Origin: Cryomorphaceae bacterium
GTDB lineage: Bacteria; Bacteroidota; Bacteroidia; Flavobacteriales; Schleiferiaceae
Reading direction: 5' to 3'
Length of the DNA stretch: 64,000 bases
Assembly: GCA_021298655.1 (NCBI GenBank)
Contig: JAJTFK010000001.1
Coordinates: forward strand, 5,001-69,000
Part shown: piece after piece, positions 35,368-44,700 of the stretch
How the letters are laid out: each line of letters opens with the position of its first letter
Position numbering within the stretch: position 1 is the stretch's first letter
Translations under genes and position numbers: made by a program
The notes under the pieces: model-generated
The model's database searches: none
What the model saw: the letters and a program-made list of their open reading frames with translations, nothing else
Told to the model about the DNA's origin: nothing

Positions 35368-35918
35368 TACTTCGGGTAGTAGGGGGCCATGAATACGTAG
35401 ACCAAAACCCCGGTTACGGCGACATAGAGCCATATGGGGAAGGTCCACCGCACCCATTTTTTATGGGCGGAAATTTGGTTATTCAGCGCTCGGTAAATGC
35501 TAAACATGGCCATGGGAAGGACCGGAACGCTGAGCACGATGTGGCTGACGAGAATAAAAAAGTACAGCGGGCGAATCCAACCCGTACCGCCAAATTTCGC
35601 ATCGGGATTGGTCAGGTGGCTAACGACGTAGCTAACCAAAAAAACGGCCGACAGCAGGAAGGCGGTGAGGTTGGCTGCCCGGTGGGCCGCAACGTTCTTG
35701 GTTTTAATCATACCAAATCCCACCAGCAACAGCAGGGCCGTAGCCCCATTGAGCACCGCATGAAAAAACGGCAGGCTGCGAAGGTTGGCATTGCCCCACT
35801 GCAGCTTCCAGTCTTCGGGAAGCAAAAACAGAAGGGCCACCGCGATGGGAACCGCTACCGAAAGCCCCACGATCAGGGGAACAAAAACACGATCTCTTGG
35901 GTGGGTTGCGGTGCTCAT
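35367..35918 (-). CDS. DUF420 family membrane protein
   Basis: 183 residues with five hydrophobic helices; 'LPFFHAVLNGATALLLLVGFGMI', 'VSYVVSHLT' and 'FFILVSHIVLSVPVLPMAMF' carry conserved histidines of the family, and 'HKKWVRWTFPIWLYVAVTGVLVY' is the usual C-terminus. DUF420 proteins are related to CtaM/YozB and are regularly found with cytochrome oxidase genes, where they are thought to help assembly. It overlaps SCO by ATGA. Confidence 0.9.
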   Translation of the reverse strand: MSTATHPRDRVFVPLIVGLSVAVPIAVALLFLLPEDWKLQWGNANLRSLPFFHAVLNGATALLLLVGFGMIKTKNVAAHRAANLTAFLLSAVFLVSYVVSHLTNPDAKFGGTGWIRPLYFFILVSHIVLSVPVLPMAMFSIYRALNNQISAHKKWVRWTFPIWLYVAVTGVLVYVFMAPYYPK

Positions 35919-36601
35919 TTTCCCATTTTCTTTTGGCGGTATTCCTTAACCAAAACGCGCAAATCCTCTACAAGTTCATCGACCTGGACCGGCTGCGAAA
36001 CGTCGTAGGCCCCCACCACCTGATTCTGATCGTCCAAGCGGCTGCGGAGCTGGCCATCCCAATCCACGATTACCGCCGACTGCGAATGCGAAAAACCACC
36101 CTCGGCCGCAGAATCGGGCGATGCCGAAAGGTAAAAAGCCTGAGCCAAGCGGTAGATCGTCTCCCGATCGCCGGTGATGAACTTCCACTTGGGGCTGCCG
36201 CCGACGTCGAAGCGCTGCTTGTAGGCCTCCAAAACTTCGGGCGTATCGGTGTCCGGATCAATGCTGAAGCTTACAAAAACCACGTCCTTAAATGCGTACA
36301 TGCGGTCGTGGGCCTGCTTGAGGTGAAAGTTCATCGCCGGGCAGACGGTCGGGCAGCTCGAGAAAAAAAAGCTCACCACGGCAATTCTTCCCTGCATGCT
36401 GTCGGCGGTCCAAGGGGAGCCGTTGGACTGCGTCAGGGAAAATCCGCTTAGGTCTTGGCCCGGGGCGCTGGGACCGGGTCCCAAAATTTCGAGGGTACGA
36501 AAATTAACGGCTCCGCTGATGACCAGGGAGCCGAGGTACATGGAGACCGGTAGCAGCAGCAATGCCGCCAAGATGAGTTTTTTGGCGACCGGACGTGCCA
36601 T
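35915..36601 (-). CDS. SCO1/SenC family copper chaperone
   Basis: 228 residues. An N-terminal membrane anchor (about 8-29) is followed by a thioredoxin-fold domain with the copper motif CxxxC (Cys83, Cys87 in 'SSCPTVCPAM') and the conserved His172 in 'GFSHSQSAVIVD'. It metallates or reduces the CuA site of oxidase subunit II (ctaC at 59291). It begins two bases after the subunit IV gene, within the second oxidase cluster. Confidence 0.94.
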   Translation of the reverse strand: MARPVAKKLILAALLLLPVSMYLGSLVISGAVNFRTLEILGPGPSAPGQDLSGFSLTQSNGSPWTADSMQGRIAVVSFFFSSCPTVCPAMNFHLKQAHDRMYAFKDVVFVSFSIDPDTDTPEVLEAYKQRFDVGGSPKWKFITGDRETIYRLAQAFYLSASPDSAAEGGFSHSQSAVIVDWDGQLRSRLDDQNQVVGAYDVSQPVQVDELVEDLRVLVKEYRQKKMGK

Positions 36602-36603
36602 GC

Positions 36604-36924
36604 TTAGTATCCGTAAACTTTAACGCCTTCGTACAGAAGAATAAACGTCAAATAGGGAATCAAGATGAAGGCCGGCAGGTAGATGGCCATGCGCAGGGTT
36701 TGCGTTTCGTACTTCAAGTGCATGAAGTACTGCACGATGTACCCCGCCTTGACCAGCGTGAGGCCGATGAAAATCAGGTTCAGAATGCTGGTTCCGGCAA
36801 CCGCCGTAAGCAGGGCTTCGGGCTTAATGATGCCCAGCGCAACCTCTACCGCGGTTACCACGAGCAAGAGCCAAAAGACGTTCCAAATCCAACGGGTTCC
36901 TGAGGGCGAATGTGCGTCTGCCAT
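36604..36924 (-). CDS. Cytochrome c oxidase subunit IV family protein
   Basis: 106 residues from MADAHSPSGTRW with three hydrophobic helices ('WNVFWLLLVVTAVEVALGI', 'ILNLIFIGLTLVKAGYIVQYFMHLKYE', 'AIYLPAFILIPYLTFILLYEG'), the CtaF/COX4_pro pattern. It is a small structural subunit of the heme-copper oxidase. It lies two bases from each of its neighbours. The longer frame upstream overlaps the COX3 gene. Confidence 0.9.
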   Translation of the reverse strand: MADAHSPSGTRWIWNVFWLLLVVTAVEVALGIIKPEALLTAVAGTSILNLIFIGLTLVKAGYIVQYFMHLKYETQTLRMAIYLPAFILIPYLTFILLYEGVKVYGY

Positions 36925-36926
36925 GA

Positions 36927-37835
36927 TTAAACGAGGTAGAAGAAGGTGAATACAAAAACCCAAACAAGGTCTACAAAGTGCCAATACAGTCCAACCTTTT
37001 CGACCATGAGGTAGCTCTTACGGCGCTCGTAGGTTCCAAGCAAGGTGTTGTAGAAGATGATGATGTTGAGGATTACCCCCGAGAACACGTGGAATCCGTG
37101 GAAGCCGGTAATGAAGAAAAAGAAGTTGGCAAACTGCGTCTGGCCGTACTCGTTTCGGGTCATGTTGGCGCCCTGTACCACCTCGGCCGATTGGATGGCC
37201 GCTTCCGACTCGGCACGGGAAAGCTGGGTATGTTCCTTGCCCGGGGCCTGGAGCACCACATCGGCGTTTGCCGCAAAGGCCGCGCGGACTTCGGCGCTGG
37301 TAAAGGTTTCTTCGTGGTTGGACGCGTGGCCCTCGGCCCCGTGCACCAATTGACTCAGCGATAGAACTTCTCCGGTTTGGGCATCGGCTACTTTGAGTAC
37401 GCGTCCGTCGACGAGCTCCACGGCGCCCTTATCCCCAATAATGAAGTGGTACCACTCCCAAGCCTGGGATCCAAGGAAGATGAATCCGCCCACGATGGTG
37501 GCGATCATCCACCACGCTACGGCACCTTGCTTGCGCTCGTGGCCGGCGTTCACGGCGAGTACCATGGTTACCGACGACATGATGAGAATGAAGGTCATCA
37601 AGGCCACGTACAGCAGCGGCTGGTCGCCCGCCAAGCCGGGGAAGTGGGTGAACACGTCTTCGGCTACGGGCCAGGTTGACTCGTGGGCAAAGCGCATGAA
37701 ACCGTACGCAGTAAGAAATCCGGTAAAGGTGAGGGCATCGGAGACGAGGAAAAACCACATCATCAATTTGCCGTACTCGGCCTTCATGGGCTCGTTGCCT
37801 CCGGACCATGTGCCTGTCGCAGCTGAATGTGCCAT
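36927..37835 (-). CDS. ctaE: Cytochrome c oxidase subunit III, with long inter-helix insert
   Basis: 302 residues. Helices of the COX3 fold start at about 22, 73, 106 and 236. The family Glu/His residues are seen in 'SQAWEWYHFI' and 'FFFFITGFHGFHVFSGVILNI', and the C-terminus 'EKVGLYWHFVDLVWVFVFTFFYLV' is canonical. Residues 134-233 form a soluble insert rich in Ala, Glu and His that splits two helices; long COX3 proteins of this kind are known in Bacteroidota. A second, shorter COX3-family gene is immediately upstream. Confidence 0.93.
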   Translation of the reverse strand: MAHSAATGTWSGGNEPMKAEYGKLMMWFFLVSDALTFTGFLTAYGFMRFAHESTWPVAEDVFTHFPGLAGDQPLLYVALMTFILIMSSVTMVLAVNAGHERKQGAVAWWMIATIVGGFIFLGSQAWEWYHFIIGDKGAVELVDGRVLKVADAQTGEVLSLSQLVHGAEGHASNHEETFTSAEVRAAFAANADVVLQAPGKEHTQLSRAESEAAIQSAEVVQGANMTRNEYGQTQFANFFFFITGFHGFHVFSGVILNIIIFYNTLLGTYERRKSYLMVEKVGLYWHFVDLVWVFVFTFFYLV

Positions 37836-37873
37836 TTAGTTCGTGGGTATATCAGTTTAGGGGTCGCGCAAAA

Positions 37874-38440
37874 TTAGCGCAGGATGAGCAAAAACCCGAG
37901 GAGGTAAAACCAAAGAAATCCGAGGAAATGCCAAAATTGTGCACCCAGGGTAAATCGAAGGACCTTGGGACCCGTGTAGTAGCCCTTGGAGGTCCGCCAA
38001 AGCATCCGACCGAGGATGAGGTTGCCCACCAAAACGTGCATCCAGTGGAACCACGTAATTACGTAGAGCCAACTCGCCTCGGGGCGGCTGCCCTGACCCG
38101 TGAAGTAGATGTTTTGGCTCGTGAGCTCCGACCACCCAAGCACCTGAAAGAGTGCGAATAGCAGCCCGAGGACCAGGACAACCAGCATTTCGCGGCGCGG
38201 GGAGGTACCGGCCTTGAGCTGGCGCTGGGCGCGGTACAGCACGGCACTCGAAAGGGCAACCATGAACGTACTCGCATAAAACCATGCGGGGAGCGCGATG
38301 GTCTGCCATTCGCTCTTGGCCATGAGTGCGGAACGTGCAACGACGTAGCCCGAAGTAAGTCCGGCAAAGGACATGGCGATGCTGGCGAGTCCGAGGTAAA
38401 GAAGCGGACGGGCCGCCTTCTGCTGGGGAGTGAGTTCCAT
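37874..38440 (-). CDS. Heme-copper oxidase subunit III family protein, short form
   Basis: 188 residues with five helices and COX3-like features: 'YLGLASIAMSFAGLTSGYVVARS', 'ALFQVLGWSELTSQNIYF', 'VITWFHWMHVLVGNLIL' and a C-terminal 'GAQFWHFLGFLWFYLLGFLLIL'. The tandem of a short and a long COX3 gene after cyoE is usual in Flavobacteriia. It starts eight bases after cyoE and ends 38 before ctaE. Confidence 0.9.
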   Translation of the reverse strand: MELTPQQKAARPLLYLGLASIAMSFAGLTSGYVVARSALMAKSEWQTIALPAWFYASTFMVALSSAVLYRAQRQLKAGTSPRREMLVVLVLGLLFALFQVLGWSELTSQNIYFTGQGSRPEASWLYVITWFHWMHVLVGNLILGRMLWRTSKGYYTGPKVLRFTLGAQFWHFLGFLWFYLLGFLLILR

Positions 38441-38448
38441 AGTGCGTA

Positions 38449-39300
38449 TTAAATGAACCGGTCAAGCACCCAAATGGTTTGAACCAGGGGCAGGTATCGA
38501 ATGGTGCTGAACATTAGGGCCCGAGCCGAGGCGTCTTCGTGGCGGCGCCAGTGGAGCACGGCGTGGTACAGCACATCCAGCCCGAGGAGTCCGGTCGCGA
38601 TCCCGGCCCATAGATCAAGGGTCAGCGTGCCGGCCATGCCCCAGGCGGGCATGAGCGAAATCAAAATCATCCAAAAGGTGTAAAAGAGCGTGAGCCGGGT
38701 TGCCAGCGCATCTTTGGCTCGGTTGGGCAGCAGGTAGTAGCCCGCCTTCGCGTAGTCGTCGAACGCCAGCCAGGCAATGGCCCAAAAGTGGGGGAACTGC
38801 CACACAAACTGGTAGGCAAAGAGCACGCCGGACTCCAACCCAAACGATCCGGTCGCGGCCACCCACCCGAGCATGAAGGGAATGGCACCGGGCACTGCGC
38901 CCACCAGAACGGCCCAAGGAGATTTTGCCTTCAAGGGCGTGTAAATCAGCACGTAAATCAAGAGACTAAGGGCCCCAAAAACGGCCGTCTTCGCATTGAG
39001 GACGGCAAGGGCTGCAATTCCCGCGACGCCAAAGAGCAGGGCCCAAAGCAGCGCGGTCCGACGGGTCATGCGGCCCGAAGGCAACGGGCGGTTCTGGGTG
39101 CGGTTCATGAGGCCGTCTTGCTCGGTCTCCCAAACCTGGTTAAAGGCATTGCTCGATCCCACTACGGCGAATCCGCCCAAGGTGAGCATCAGCACATTAA
39201 GGAATTGAATTTCAGGCGCCGCAATCAGGTAGCCCGCGACCGCCGAAATGACGACCGAAAAGGCCAACCGGAATTTCAGCAAGAGCCCGAGGTCACGCAT
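38449..39300 (-). CDS. cyoE: Protoheme IX farnesyltransferase (heme O synthase)
   Basis: 283-residue UbiA-superfamily membrane enzyme that adds a farnesyl chain to heme B for the oxidase. The first prenyl-diphosphate motif lies in 'SNAFNQVWETEQDGLMNRTQNRPLP' and 'FHFWAIAW'-type second-motif sequence is represented by 'WQFPHFWAIAWLAFDDYAKAGYYLLP'. The ATG at 39300 begins MRDLGLLLKFRLAFSVV; the open frame upstream overlaps cysQ. The adjacency to COX3 genes supports a role in oxidase heme supply. Confidence 0.94.
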   Translation of the reverse strand: MRDLGLLLKFRLAFSVVISAVAGYLIAAPEIQFLNVLMLTLGGFAVVGSSNAFNQVWETEQDGLMNRTQNRPLPSGRMTRRTALLWALLFGVAGIAALAVLNAKTAVFGALSLLIYVLIYTPLKAKSPWAVLVGAVPGAIPFMLGWVAATGSFGLESGVLFAYQFVWQFPHFWAIAWLAFDDYAKAGYYLLPNRAKDALATRLTLFYTFWMILISLMPAWGMAGTLTLDLWAGIATGLLGLDVLYHAVLHWRRHEDASARALMFSTIRYLPLVQTIWVLDRFI

Positions 39301-40138
39301 CGCCGCAAAGATACGGAGCGCCGCAGGCCAAGAAGGGCGGATTGAGTAAGTTCTCTTTATTGTACACCAGACTGGCGCCCGCTTGAAATCCGCTTGGACC
39401 GTGGTGCAGCTGCAGCAGGTCCATGCCCGCACCGAGCAGCACGGCATGTCCCGCAGCCGTGTCCCATTCCATCGTCGGCGCCGCGCGCGGATAGGCGTGG
39501 GCGCGTCCCTCCGCAACCAAACCAATTTTGAGCGAAGACCCCATGCTCACCCGCTCGATGGGACCAACCTTAGCCTCCCAGCGGGCAATAAGTGCCTCCG
39601 TTTCGGGCGTCGCGTGGGATCGGCTGGCAACCACCGTGGTTTTCTCGGGAAAACGGGCGGGAAGAACCTGCGCCTGACTCCAAAGATCGGCCCAGCTAAC
39701 GCGCACCATGGATTTGCGGGAACCCAAGCCGGGACCACCCACGTAAAGCCATCCGAGCACCGGGGCGTAGACGAACCCCATAACGGGGGAACCGTGCTGT
39801 ACCAGTGCTACGTTCACCGTGAACTCCCCGTTCCGCTTGAGGAACTCCTTGGTTCCGTCGAGCGGATCCACAACCCAGTACGTCGTCCAGGAGCGGCGCT
39901 CGTCAAACGGGATGCTCCGACCCTCTTCGCTCATAACCGGGAAGCCCGTAGCCTCAAGGACGGGGTCCAGCACGGCGTGGGCGGCATGGTCTGCGGCCGT
40001 CACCGGACTGTTGTCGGACTTCAGCGTAACCTCGAGCTCCTGGTGTCCGTCGTAGACGCGAAGAATGGCGTCTGCCGCCGCGTAGACCGCATCGAGTACC
40101 GCGGGTCCCCAAGAAAGTTCCAGTGGGTTTTGGTTCAT
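39293..40138 (-). CDS. cysQ: 3'(2'),5'-bisphosphate nucleotidase CysQ
   Basis: 281-residue Mg-dependent phosphatase that recycles PAP from sulfate metabolism. Metal ligands fit the inositol-monophosphatase fold: Asp50 ('TAADHAA'), Glu71 ('SEEGRSIPF'), Asp91 and Asp94 ('DPLDGTKEF') and the C-terminal 'MEWDTAAGHAVL'. The ATG at 40138 lies six bases after a promoter-like element that is itself the tail of the tonB terminator. It overlaps cyoE by eight bases and so heads the oxidase/efflux run. Confidence 0.93.
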   Translation of the reverse strand: MNQNPLELSWGPAVLDAVYAAADAILRVYDGHQELEVTLKSDNSPVTAADHAAHAVLDPVLEATGFPVMSEEGRSIPFDERRSWTTYWVVDPLDGTKEFLKRNGEFTVNVALVQHGSPVMGFVYAPVLGWLYVGGPGLGSRKSMVRVSWADLWSQAQVLPARFPEKTTVVASRSHATPETEALIARWEAKVGPIERVSMGSSLKIGLVAEGRAHAYPRAAPTMEWDTAAGHAVLLGAGMDLLQLHHGPSGFQAGASLVYNKENLLNPPFLACGAPYLCGDA

Positions 40139-40144
40139 TGGGCG

Positions 40145-40174
40145 CAAATAAAAAACCCCGGACAATCCGGGGTT
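40145..40174 (-). terminator. Terminator of the gcvH-vanZ-tonB operon, overlapping a cysQ promoter-like element
   Basis: The minus strand carries AACCCCGGA, a three-base loop and TCCGGGGTT, then a T-run. That T-run reads TTTATTTG (40145-40152), seven of eight positions of TAnnTTTG, ending six bases before the cysQ ATG. The stem starts 21 bases after the tonB stop. Confidence 0.88.
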
Positions 40175-40194
40175 CGTGGTTGGTTGAGCATGGG

Positions 40195-40893
40195 CTACTG
40201 AAGGCGGGCGTTGATCGGAAGCGAGTAGCGCATGCGCACCGAACGGCCACCGACCTTGGCGGGGGTCATTTTCGGGAACAGTTTGACTACGCGCATGGCC
40301 TCTTCGTCCAGCAACTTGTCCACGCCACGGTCCACCGCGACGTCGGTGATGCGGCCATCTTTTTCGATAATGAACGAAACCCAAACCTTGCCCTGGATGC
40401 CCATTTGGCGAGCCATTTCGGGGAACTCAAAGTTCTTGCCAATGAATTGGCGGGTTTTGACGTTAAAGCAGTTGAAGCGCTCTTCTTCGGTAGCGAGGTC
40501 TTCGCAGCCGGGGAACACGGGCTTGTTCTCTACGTTGACAAAGTTGAAGACTTCTTCCACGGCCTCGACCTCCATGATTTCTACCGTGGCGTCGTCGTCG
40601 ATCTCCGTAGAAACCAGGTCGAGTTCCACGATGTCAATTTTGTTGTCTACAATCTTGAACACCTCAACCGGGGCCGGGGGCGGCGGCGGCGGGGGCGGCG
40701 TTTCGCGGTTGGTCACCAGCATTTCTTCGTCTTCGAGGACGGCATCCAGTTGTCCCAAGTCAATAACGCCCCCTTCATAAGTGCGCCATTCGAAGGCCAT
40801 CCAAGACATGCCCAAAGCAATAACGAGGCCCAACTGCAGGAACATCCCTTTGCGGGCGTCGAGGTCTGCCTTGAAGTTTTTACGCGGATTCAT
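40195..40893 (-). CDS. Energy transducer TonB-like protein
   Basis: 232 residues. A basic N-terminus is followed by one membrane helix (about 17-35), an acidic spacer with a run of eight prolines near residue 65, and a C-terminal TonB domain ('FPEMARQMGIQGKVWVSFIIEKDGRITDVAV'). It transmits proton-motive force to outer-membrane receptors. The Pro-rich spacer is short compared with E. coli TonB. It overlaps vanZ by four bases. No ExbB or ExbD gene is nearby. Confidence 0.92.
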   Translation of the reverse strand: MNPRKNFKADLDARKGMFLQLGLVIALGMSWMAFEWRTYEGGVIDLGQLDAVLEDEEMLVTNRETPPPPPPPPAPVEVFKIVDNKIDIVELDLVSTEIDDDATVEIMEVEAVEEVFNFVNVENKPVFPGCEDLATEEERFNCFNVKTRQFIGKNFEFPEMARQMGIQGKVWVSFIIEKDGRITDVAVDRGVDKLLDEEAMRVVKLFPKMTPAKVGGRSVRMRYSLPINARLQ

Positions 40894-41297
40894 ACTACGT
40901 CGTGTTTGGGGTTAAAGATACGCTTTCTGATAAACAGCGCAAGAACTATACCGCTGGCAATTCCCAGGGAATTGGCCAGAACATCGTACCAGGAAAAGAC
41001 ACGGCCCTCAGCCACAATGGGTTGGAGAATTTCTACGCCGAGGCCGTAGCCGAAACTTAACACAGAAACCTTAACGGGCCCAGCCGAAGAACGCGAATAC
41101 AGCATCAGCAAAAAGGAAACTCCAGCATAGGCGCCAAAGTGAAGCACCAGGTCCTGAACCAGCCGGAAGAGGCCCGGCAATTCCACGCTCGGCTGAAGGG
41201 AATAAAAAAGCACAATGCCCGCCCAAACCAGGGCGAGCACCAGCCAAAGCTGCCGCAGGCGCAGCAGCGAAACGATCCGTCCCTTAAGCACCGACAA
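40890..41297 (-). CDS. VanZ family membrane protein
   Basis: 135 residues, four hydrophobic helices, with the VanZ-like pattern '[14 protein letters not shown]', '[18 protein letters not shown]', '[15 protein letters not shown]' and '[22 protein letters not shown]'. VanZ itself gives low-level teicoplanin resistance; the role of the many short homologs is unknown. It overlaps gcvH by 14 bases and tonB by four. This gene triplet is common in Flavobacteriia. Confidence 0.88.
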   Translation of the reverse strand: MSVLKGRIVSLLRLRQLWLVLALVWAGIVLFYSLQPSVELPGLFRLVQDLVLHFGAYAGVSFLLMLYSRSSAGPVKVSVLSFGYGLGVEILQPIVAEGRVFSWYDVLANSLGIASGIVLALFIRKRIFNPKHDVV

Positions 41298-41664
41298 GGG
41301 CGCGGTAGGCGTCGGCGTCCATCAGGTCATCGACGTCCGAAACGTGTGCAACCTTGACGCGAACCATCCAACCGGCACCGTAGGGATCCGAGTTGACCAG
41401 GTCCGGCTGGCCGTCAATTGCGGCGTTGACTTCGAGGACTTCGCCCGCAATCGGGAGGTAGAGGTCGCTCACCGTCTTAACCGCTTCAACCGAGCCGAAG
41501 ACTTCTTCGGCGGCCAAGGTCTCGCCCTCGGTGGGGATGTCAACGAATACGATGTCGCCAAGTTCTCCCTGGGCGAAGTCGGTGATGCCAACGGTAGCAA
41601 CATCGCCCTCTAGGCGAAGCCACTCGTGGTCTTTGGTGTAGCGTAAGTTGCTGGGGATTTCCAT
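41284..41664 (-). CDS. gcvH: Glycine cleavage system H protein
   Basis: 126-residue lipoyl carrier of the glycine cleavage system. It begins '[13 protein letters not shown]' and carries the lipoylation motif '[14 protein letters not shown]' (Lys63). The P and T protein genes are not in the window, so gcvH is unlinked, as is usual in this phylum. It has its own promoter element four bases upstream and leads the gcvH-vanZ-tonB operon. Confidence 0.96.
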   Translation of the reverse strand: MEIPSNLRYTKDHEWLRLEGDVATVGITDFAQGELGDIVFVDIPTEGETLAAEEVFGSVEAVKTVSDLYLPIAGEVLEVNAAIDGQPDLVNSDPYGAGWMVRVKVAHVSDVDDLMDADAYRALVGA

Positions 41665-41668
41665 GGCG

Positions 41669-41676
41669 CAAATATA
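41669..41676 (-). promoter_or_regulatory. -7 promoter element of gcvH
   Basis: The minus strand reads TATATTTG, an exact TAnnTTTG, ending four bases before the ATG at 41664, in the 39-base gap after sprA. Confidence 0.5.
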
Positions 41677-41703
41677 GCACGGGCTGCGCGCATCCTACGG
41701 CCG

Positions 41704-44700
41704 TTAACCGCCAAGATTGAGGCGCAACGCCACCCCGCTTTGCCACTGATTGGTTGGGAACGCCTGGGATGTTTTGAATTTGCTCACGGTCTGGTCGTAG
41801 TAGAACTGCGCCGTAAGCCTGCGGCTCAAGCGGTAGTCGGCAGTAAACTTCACGGTGGTTCGCGTTTGGCCGGCTGTGGGCTGATTGAAGTCCTCGAGGA
41901 TGCGGCGAATCACGGTTTGGTTGTCGCTGAACTTCACGTCGAGCTTGAGCTCGAGGTTGGATTTAATGGTGCGCGGCGCCCCGCCCTGTTCCACGATGCG
42001 GAACTGCACGTCCTTGATGATGTAGCCAACGCCCACCGTGATGTCTTTGGACTTGCTCTCGGTGAGCTGGTTGTTGGCCATGCTGAGGTTGAGCTGGCGC
42101 ATCATGCCGTAGTTCAATTTGAACGAGGCATTGGATTTGGTCCGCAGGTCGATTCCCATCAGCGGCGAAAAGGACTCGGTAACCGAAATCTGGCCCACCT
42201 GCCGCTCCGGAAGGATGTCCAAGTTGTCGTTTCGCGGGTACAAATCGAGCGGATTGTCTTGGAGTCGCTGGGCGCGAAGCATGTGGGTTTGGAGGCCCGC
42301 CACGGTCATGGTGCTGGTGTAGGCGTGGCTCAGGCTGAGCGCCGTGAATACGTTGCGCACCGCCTTAAGGCGCATGAGGCCGGTGTAGGTTGCGTTCCAG
42401 TTGGGGAAGAACGGAAGCGAACGGTATTCGCCAATGGGCAGGTTTGCCGTAGCCCGATTGCCGTAGGCCGCCAGGAAGGCATTGGCCAATACGTCGGTGT
42501 GGAGTACCGAAAATCCGTCGTAGCCGTAGCGCGAGGAGTCCGCGATGTTGATGAAATTGGCGACGTAGTTCGGGTCGATGAGGGACTGGGCATCGGCCAT
42601 GCGCTTGGAAACGTCGAGGCGTGCGGCCCGGAATCGATCATAGGCCGCACTGGCGTATTCGGGCTCCTTGCTCACATCAAAGGCCGTGGGCCAGGAGATC
42701 CACGAACTGCTGTAGGTCAGCACTTCTTGGGGATTGAAGGCATGGAAGCCCCGCGCAAAGAGCGAGTCCAGCCCGGTACCCGTCGAGTAGCGGTAGGTGT
42801 AGGACGCCTGGCGGCCGTAGGTCTGGTTGGCGTTCAGCGTGATGCGCATGTCTTGAATGGGCTCCAGCTGGGCGCGCACGGTGATGTTTTGGGTGGTGGC
42901 TTCGGTGGCCCGCAGCGGCTGACGCGGGTTTTCAAGTAGCCAGCCTTTGGACGAGGCCAACGACGGCAGGTCGTGCGGCAGGCCCAGGGCCGCCTGCCAA
43001 CCGGGGGCAAATTCCGCGCTGGGCGTCAAGCCGCTGAAGACGGGTACGGTTTTGAAGCCAGGAAGCAGGCTGCCGGTGTTGAGGCTCGCGGTGGCGTTGA
43101 CGCTTTTGAGCATGGTTGCGAGGTCGACCACCCCGATGAGGATGGTTTTGGCTACCGAGGGCTTGGTTTCTTTGTCGTCCTTGCCCTTGCCGGCCGAAGG
43201 CTGGGGCGTTGCGGGTTTGGCGGAGCGAGCGGGCGCAGCGCCGCGAGCGGGCTTCTTGAGCTTACTGTACCCCGGAATCTGGTTGTAGAAGGTCGCCATG
43301 TTCGCGTTGGCCGAAGCATTCCATTTTCCGCTCGACTCGACCGTATTACCGAAATTGAGCGAATCCAAACCGGGACGCGTTGCCCAGAGCGAATTGGTCT
43401 TCCAATCCAGATCGGCGGTGTAGCGAATCTGGGTTTGCAGGAAGCCCATAAACGGCAATTTGTTAATGGGTACGGACCAGGTCGTATTGACGGTGTGGTG
43501 GTATTCGGTTGGTCGCCCTCCCGAGCGCAGGTTTTGGGCCAAGAAGTCCCGAACGCTGTCTGCCGATGCGGGTCCGGGCAATTCGTCGAAGCGCACGCGG
43601 ATTCTGCTTGTGTAGTCGAGTTTCCAGGACTTCGTCGGATCCCAAATCACGTTGTAGTTGCGGTCCATCGTGAAGTTCTTGTTGTAGGTGATGGGCAACT
43701 GGAACTTGGGGTTGTCGACGTTGCGCATTTGCATGGTTTGCTGGCTGCGCAGCACGTCGGCGCGGACACTGATCCGCGAAGGCGTAAGGTTTACGTTGGC
43801 GTCCCGGATGATGGCAAGTGCCTTGGGCTTCAGGTTTTTAAACGGCTGAACGTTGACGGACGGCGCCTGGAAGGCGTAGGCGAGGCTCCCGCGGTTCTCC
43901 TGGCGCAAATCGTTGAGCGTGTTGGCGTCGCGCCGAAGTACCTCATTAAAGGCATAGGTGCCGCTCAGGTTTTCAACATCCCATGGCCGCGGCTTTTTGG
44001 GGAGCTTGGTGGACGCTCCGCCGCCCGCACTCAGGCCTTGTTCGGAATCGCCTTTGGACTCCATGCCTTCCATCGCCGGCGGACCCGTGGCTGCTCCTCG
44101 GCCGGAGGGTGCGCCACCGGTAGCCCGATCAATGCGCACGTTCGTGAAGGCAACCGCGCGCCGCTGCTGGAAGTCGCTCACCATGCCGCGCAAGGAGTCC
44201 TTGGCTCGCTGGCTGACCAGGTTGGCCAGGGCCTTAGGCATTTCGATGTCGGGATTGTAGGGATTAAACATCGGCGTCTTCCAATCCTGGGCATGGGTAA
44301 TGAAGACGGGCAAACGCAGGCGGCTGTTCGCCGGCAAGAACCGGTGCAGGTCCAAGTTGGTCTGCACGTCGTAGTTCATGGAACTGAACTTGTTGCGTTC
44401 GTTGGGCGCCATATCAATGCCCCCAAATCCGGGCGTGGAAAATCCGCCACTCAGCGCAACCTGTCCAAGGTCGGCGAGCTTCGCGGTACCGCGTGCCAAG
44501 CCCGCTACCCCTCCCCGATTGTCGAAATCCGTCATTCGGAGTTCGTTGACCCAAAGTTCGACGCATTTATCCAGGCCGTCGTCGCTTTGGTTCGCCGAGC
44601 TCCGCCGCGGGTTTCGAACCCCAACCATGATGGTTCGCACCCAACCCAAGTTCGGCGTACCCACCACGCGGTACGTGCGGTCCCCGACGGTTTTCTCGTA

